Shown here piece by piece: positions 36,933 through 41,243 of a stretch of 41,243 bases of DNA (positions within the stretch are counted from its first letter, which is position 1; each line of letters opens with the position of its first letter). The notes under the pieces were generated by a model, which was not told where the DNA came from, ran no database searches, and saw nothing but the letters and a program-made list of their open reading frames with translations. This DNA comes from Alphaproteobacteria bacterium (GTDB lineage: Bacteria > Pseudomonadota > Alphaproteobacteria > GCA-2731375), in contig JASLLM010000010.1 in assembly GCA_030747035.1 (NCBI GenBank), positions 1 to 41,243 of the forward strand, given 5' to 3'. A program made the translations under genes and the position numbers.

Positions 36933-37910
36933 TTATCGTTGCATTTGCTCCAGGGCTGTCGCGAGTATTTTTGCCGGCGTGATGCGCAAAAGGTCCTCCA
37001 GGGGTTTGGCGTAGGAGATCGGCGCGCGCGGGGCGCCAAGGCGGCGAATCGGTGCGACCAGGACATGCGCCATGTGTTCCGCCACCGTGGCCGCGATTTC
37101 GGCCCCGAAGCCGCCAACCTGTACCGCCTCGTGCACTACCATCAGGCGTTTGGTCTTCTCGACCGAGGCAAAGACCATGTCCTGATCCCAGGGCCAGAGG
37201 GTACGCAGGTCGACAATTTCCATATCGATGCCTTTTTCGGCCGCCAGTTCGGCGGCCTGCTCCGCCACGCCAACCATCTTGGACCAGGTCACAAGGGTCA
37301 CATCGGCGCCTTCCCGGGCCAGACGGGCCGGGCCCAGGGGCACCAGGAAATCATCGTCATCGGGCACCTCGCCTTCCAGGGCCCAGTTATCCTTGTGTTC
37401 GATATAGATCACCGGATCGTCGCAACGGATGGCGGATTTCAGCAGGCCCTTGTTGTCCGCCGGGGTGTATGGCGCGGCCACCACCAGGCCCGGAATATGG
37501 GTGTACCAGGCCTCCAGGGATTGTGAATGCTGGGCGGCGGAACTGCGCCACATGCCGCTGGGCTGGCGGATCACCATGGGCACGCGGGCCTGGCCGCCGA
37601 ACATGAAGCGGGCCTTGGCCGCCTGGTTGACCATTTCATCCACAGCGCACAGGGCAAAATCGGCGAAGCGCATCTCCACCACCGGGCGGGTGCCGACCAG
37701 GGCGGCGCCGACCGAGGCGCCCATGATGGTGGCTTCCGAAATGGGCGTATCGGCGATCCGTTCCGGCCCGAACTCGTCAATCAGGCCCCGGTATTGCCCG
37801 AACACACCACCCCGGCCCAGATCCTCGCCCAGGGCCCAGACCGATGGGTCCCGGCGCATTTCCTCCGCCACCGCCTGGCAGCCGGCTTCCTGATAGCTGA
37901 TAACACTCAT
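36933..37910 (-). CDS. 2-oxoacid (pyruvate/acetoin) dehydrogenase E1 component, beta subunit
   Basis: ALGEDLGRGGVFGQYRGLIDEFGPERIADTPISEATIMGASVGAAL; VVHEAVQVGGFGAEIAATV. Confidence 0.94.
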   Translation of the reverse strand: MSVISYQEAGCQAVAEEMRRDPSVWALGEDLGRGGVFGQYRGLIDEFGPERIADTPISEATIMGASVGAALVGTRPVVEMRFADFALCAVDEMVNQAAKARFMFGGQARVPMVIRQPSGMWRSSAAQHSQSLEAWYTHIPGLVVAAPYTPADNKGLLKSAIRCDDPVIYIEHKDNWALEGEVPDDDDFLVPLGPARLAREGADVTLVTWSKMVGVAEQAAELAAEKGIDMEIVDLRTLWPWDQDMVFASVEKTKRLMVVHEAVQVGGFGAEIAATVAEHMAHVLVAPIRRLGAPRAPISYAKPLEDLLRITPAKILATALEQMQR

Positions 37911-38920
37911 GACGAACTCTCCCAAACCGGCGCGCCGATATCCTGAATATCCGCGAAGGCGTGCTGCAGCGCCGGTGTCTCGGCGGCCTCGGCCGTCTCG
38001 GCGACCCGGGCCATTTCACCCGCCGCCGCGCTGTCGATCGCGGCCAGGTCGCTGTCCGCTAGCCCGAGGCGGCGCAGCTCTCCCGCCGCGCGAACCAGGG
38101 GGTCCACATCCCATTGCGCCGCCGCGTGGTCCTGATCCCGGTACAATGCCGGGTCGACCGAGGTATGGCCCTTCAAACGATAGGTCCGGGCACTGAGAAA
38201 CATCGGTCCGCCACCGCCCCGAATTCGCGGGATCAGATCGCCGACCAGGCCGTCGACGGCGGCGACATCGTTGCCATCGACCTCATATGCTTCCAAGCCA
38301 AGGCTTTCGGCGCGGGCATTGGCGCCGCCACCGCCCGTAACCGCATCGGAATGAGTGGTGGAGGCGAAGCCGTTCTGTTCGCAGACAAACAGCACCGGCA
38401 GTTTGAATACCGTGGCCCAGTTCAGCCCCTCCATGAATGGGCCCCGGTTGATGGCGCCGTCGCCGAAGAAACAGACGACGACCTTGTCCTCGCCCATCAG
38501 TTTGGCGCCATGGGCCGCGCCCACCGCGATGGGAATGCCGGCCGCGACAACGCCGTTGGCGCCCAGCATACCGACCTCGAAATCCGCGATATGCATGGAG
38601 CCGCCCTTGCCCCCGCAAGTACCCCCCTCCTTGCCAAACAGCTCCAGCATCATCGCGCCCGGGTCCGTGCCCTTGGCGATGCAATGGCCATGGCCCCGAT
38701 GGGTCGTGGTGATCTGATCCGTACGGCGCAGGTTGGCGCAGACGCCGGCGGCGACTGCCTCCTGGCCGATGGACAGATGCACCGCACCGCCCACAAGGCC
38801 ATCGAGAGAGGCTTTTTCCGCCGCCTCCTCAAAGGCGCGGATGCGGCGCATGGTACGATAGAGGTCGACCAGACGGTCCCGGTCGATATTATGGCTGGGA
38901 TGGGCGGCGTCGTTGGGCAC
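37907..38920 (-). CDS. TPP-dependent 2-oxoacid (pyruvate/acetoin) dehydrogenase E1 component, alpha subunit
   Basis: HLSIGQEAVAAGVCANLRRTDQITTTHRGHGHCIAKG, GGKGGSMHIAD, CFFGDGAINRGPFMEGLNWA (TPP motif); ATGA overlap with E1 beta. Confidence 0.95.
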   Translation of the reverse strand: MPNDAAHPSHNIDRDRLVDLYRTMRRIRAFEEAAEKASLDGLVGGAVHLSIGQEAVAAGVCANLRRTDQITTTHRGHGHCIAKGTDPGAMMLELFGKEGGTCGGKGGSMHIADFEVGMLGANGVVAAGIPIAVGAAHGAKLMGEDKVVVCFFGDGAINRGPFMEGLNWATVFKLPVLFVCEQNGFASTTHSDAVTGGGGANARAESLGLEAYEVDGNDVAAVDGLVGDLIPRIRGGGGPMFLSARTYRLKGHTSVDPALYRDQDHAAAQWDVDPLVRAAGELRRLGLADSDLAAIDSAAAGEMARVAETAEAAETPALQHAFADIQDIGAPVWESSS

Positions 38921-38989
38921 GGTAATCCTCCGATAAGCAAACTACGGCGCACTTGTATCGGTTTTTTGGCTTCTATAGAAGGGCGGCCT

Positions 38990-39799
38990 ATGGATATTCA
39001 AATCGTCACCGCGCCGACGGTCACCAAGTTGGGGCCAGAGCATATGGGCCAGGTCCTGATCGCCGGCAGCCATGGCGGCGTTTATGCCGGTTATCTTGCC
39101 GCCAAGGCCGGGGCGCGGGCAATTATCCTGAATGATGCGGGCGGCGGTTTGGACGGCGCGGGCTTTGCCTCGCTGCCCTATCTGGATGATCTGGGCCGTC
39201 CCGGCGCCACCGTGGCACACGACAGCGCGCGCATTGGCGATGGCGCCGACATGGCCAGCCGCGGCGTGATCTCTCATGTGAACGAAACGGCGGCCGCGCT
39301 GGGCTGTGCCGCTGGGCAGACCGCCATGGCCTGCGCCGAGGCCATGTGCGCCGCACCCGCGCCGTCGGGCGATGCACCGGCCTATGAAGAGGCGCGGTTC
39401 CTGTTCTCCGGGGAAGGGGAGACACCGGAGATCTGGGGGATCGATTCCGCCTCGCTGTTACGCACGGAAGATGTCGGTCAGATTGTTCTGACCGCCTCTC
39501 ATGGCGCCCTGCTGGGTGGGGAGGCTGCCTCGGCCATCAAATATGATGTTCTGGCCTGTGCCTTCAATGACGCCGGCGTGGGTATCGAGAATATCGGTGT
39601 CAGCCGGCTGCCGGCCCTGGATCAGCGCGAGATCGCCGCCGTGACGGTGGATTGCCAGACCGCGCGCATCGGTGATGCCCGTTCCATGTGGCAGACAGGT
39701 ATCATATCGCATCTGAACAAAACCGCCGCCGCCCTGGGCGTTGGCGCGGGCGACAGCCTGCAAACATTCGCAAGAAAGGCCCAATCGGGAGAGAGTTAG
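38990..39799 (+). CDS. uncharacterised protein built from two diverged ~100-aa repeats
   Basis: MDIQIVTAPTVTKLGPEHMGQVLIAGSHGG..; repeats share ASHG..NDAG.G..LP.LD..TV..ARIGD..G.ISH.N.TAAALG..AG. Confidence 0.85.
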   Translation: MDIQIVTAPTVTKLGPEHMGQVLIAGSHGGVYAGYLAAKAGARAIILNDAGGGLDGAGFASLPYLDDLGRPGATVAHDSARIGDGADMASRGVISHVNETAAALGCAAGQTAMACAEAMCAAPAPSGDAPAYEEARFLFSGEGETPEIWGIDSASLLRTEDVGQIVLTASHGALLGGEAASAIKYDVLACAFNDAGVGIENIGVSRLPALDQREIAAVTVDCQTARIGDARSMWQTGIISHLNKTAAALGVGAGDSLQTFARKAQSGES

Positions 39800-39802
39800 A
39801 GC

Positions 39803-41243
39803 ATGTCCGAAGAGAAATTGAGTAACCAGCCGCCCCGCACCATGAGCGGTGGCCGCGCCCTGGCCGAGATGTTGAAGCTGCATGATGCCGCGCCCATGTT
39901 CGGCATGGGCGGTTTCCAGCTATTGCCGTTTTACGATGCGGTGCGCGATGTCGGTTTGACCCATACCCTGATCAACGATGAACGCTGCGGCGCCTTTGCC
40001 GCCGATGCCTTTGCCAGGGTTTCGGGCCGGCCGGGCGTTTGTGATGCCACCCTGGGGCCGGGGGCGACGAACCTGACCACCGGCCTGGTAGAAAGCCTGA
40101 ACGCGGGCGTGCCCATGGTTGCCATCACCGGCGACAGCAACCGGGACCATTCCTGGAAGAACATGACGCAGGAATCGAGACAGCTTGAAATCCTGGCTCC
40201 CGCGGTCAAGGAAGTGATCCGTATCGAGGCCATCCAGCGGGTGCCCGAACTGGTGCGCCGGGCTTATGGCGTGGCGACCTCCGGCCGGGCCGGGCCCGTG
40301 CTGTTGGACGTGCCCGAGGATATCGCCCATGGCGAATACGATTTCGACGAAAATGATCTCTATGCCGATACTTCCGCCATCAACTCGCCGGCCTACCGCA
40401 GCCGTCCCGCCCGTGACGATCTGGCCCGCGCCGCCGCCTTGCTGGCCGGGGCCAAGCGGCCGGTCATCCTGGCCGGTGGTGGCGTGCATCTGTCCGGGGC
40501 CCAAGGTGCCCTGACGGCGTTTGCCGAAAGCCTGAATATCCCCGTTGCCCATACCCTGAGCGGCAAGGGTGCCATTCCCTGTACCCATGCCCTGGCGCTG
40601 GGCCTGTTTGGCCGGTATAGCCGGATCGCCAACGATGTCATTGAAAGCTCCGACTGTATTTTGGTGGTTGGCTGCAAGATGGGCGAGATCGCGACCAAGC
40701 GCTACACCCTGCCGCCCCGGCATATCCCGCTGATCCATCTGGAGATCATGGCGGAGGAAATCGGCCGCTGTGTGCCGGCGGATGTGCCCCTGTGGGGCGA
40801 TGCCTTGGCGGGGATCGAGGATCTTGCGGCGGAGCTGTCCGACAGTGCCGCCAGCCAGCATGCGGCGCGCGGCGAATATGCGGCAGAGGTGGCGCAACGC
40901 ATGACCGCCTGGCGCATGGAGGTACAGGAACGCCTGACCTCCAGCGAGCAGCCGGTCAACATGGCGCGCATGTGCCACGAGCTCAACAACACCCTGCCCG
41001 AGGACGGTATCCTGGTCGCCGATGGCGGTTTCGCGGCCCATTGGACGGGGTTGTTGTGCGAAACCAAGATGGCGGGGCGGACCTATATCGCCAACCGTGG
41101 GTTCGCCTCCATCGGCTATGGCCTGCCGGGCAGCATGGGCGCGCAGCTGGCTGCCGGTGATCGGCCCGTGGTGGGTGTAACCGGCGATGGTGGTTTCAAC
41201 ATGATGATCGGCGAGTTGGAGACCGCGGGACGCCTGCAGCTTG
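39803..41243 (+). CDS. acetolactate-synthase-like thiamine pyrophosphate-binding enzyme (truncated by window end)
   Basis: Manual translation MSEEKLSNQPPRTMSGGRALAEMLKLHDAAPMFGMGGFQLLPFYDAV..INDERCGAFAADAFARVSGRPGVCDATLGPGATNLTTGL..GDGGFNMMIGELETAGRLQL; no stop before window end. Confidence 0.93.
   Translation, partial: MSEEKLSNQPPRTMSGGRALAEMLKLHDAAPMFGMGGFQLLPFYDAVRDVGLTHTLINDERCGAFAADAFARVSGRPGVCDATLGPGATNLTTGLVESLNAGVPMVAITGDSNRDHSWKNMTQESRQLEILAPAVKEVIRIEAIQRVPELVRRAYGVATSGRAGPVLLDVPEDIAHGEYDFDENDLYADTSAINSPAYRSRPARDDLARAAALLAGAKRPVILAGGGVHLSGAQGALTAFAESLNIPVAHTLSGKGAIPCTHALALGLFGRYSRIANDVIESSDCILVVGCKMGEIATKRYTLPPRHIPLIHLEIMAEEIGRCVPADVPLWGDALAGIEDLAAELSDSAASQHAARGEYAAEVAQRMTAWRMEVQERLTSSEQPVNMARMCHELNNTLPEDGILVADGGFAAHWTGLLCETKMAGRTYIANRGFASIGYGLPGSMGAQLAAGDRPVVGVTGDGGFNMMIGELETAGRLQL

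Noticed and set aside
38114-38989. N-terminal ~290 aa of the 561-aa plus-strand ORF
   Set aside because: Antisense to E1 alpha; the coherent repeat protein starts at the ATG at 38990.
1-41243. CRISPR arrays, tRNA or rRNA genes, prophage or integrase
   Set aside because: No regularly spaced short repeats, RNA-gene signatures or phage/integrase proteins recognised on reading the window and ORF track.

Overview
A 41 kb, GC-rich, gene-dense bacterial chromosomal segment. The gene families suggest an alphaproteobacterium, possibly Rhodospirillales-like, but this is inference. It is mostly catabolic and transport operons: (1) a minus-strand operon with two isocitrate lyase/PEP mutase superfamily proteins, an FAD oxidoreductase and a complete Dpp/Opp-type ABC importer; (2) a CoA-transferase and an acyl-CoA synthetase; (3) MscS, a cyclase and a small NrtS-like membrane protein; (4) a PQQ-type sugar dehydrogenase; (5) a PLP Cys/Met-metabolism enzyme fused to tandem NifU-like domains; (6) a six-gene nitrile hydratase/thiocyanate hydrolase-like cluster with a split, duplicated and diverged beta subunit, divergent from a Rieske oxygenase operon; (7) a membrane patatin; (8) hydantoinase A/B; (9) a homocysteine methyltransferase and a DMGDH/sarcosine dehydrogenase-like protein converging on a perfect 30-bp inverted-repeat element; (10) pdeM, an E1 alpha/beta pair, an uncharacterised two-repeat protein and an acetolactate-synthase-like TPP enzyme that runs off the window. 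Best candidates for follow-up are the NHase-like cluster, where two full-length beta paralogues appear to have lost both catalytic-interface arginines and one has gained a His-rich loop, the PLP-NifU-NifU fusion, the two-repeat unknown protein, the MITE-like inverted repeat, and a sensor-cyclase interrupted by one in-frame amber codon. Two further genes carry apparent single-base frameshifts. No tRNA, rRNA or CRISPR array was recognised.
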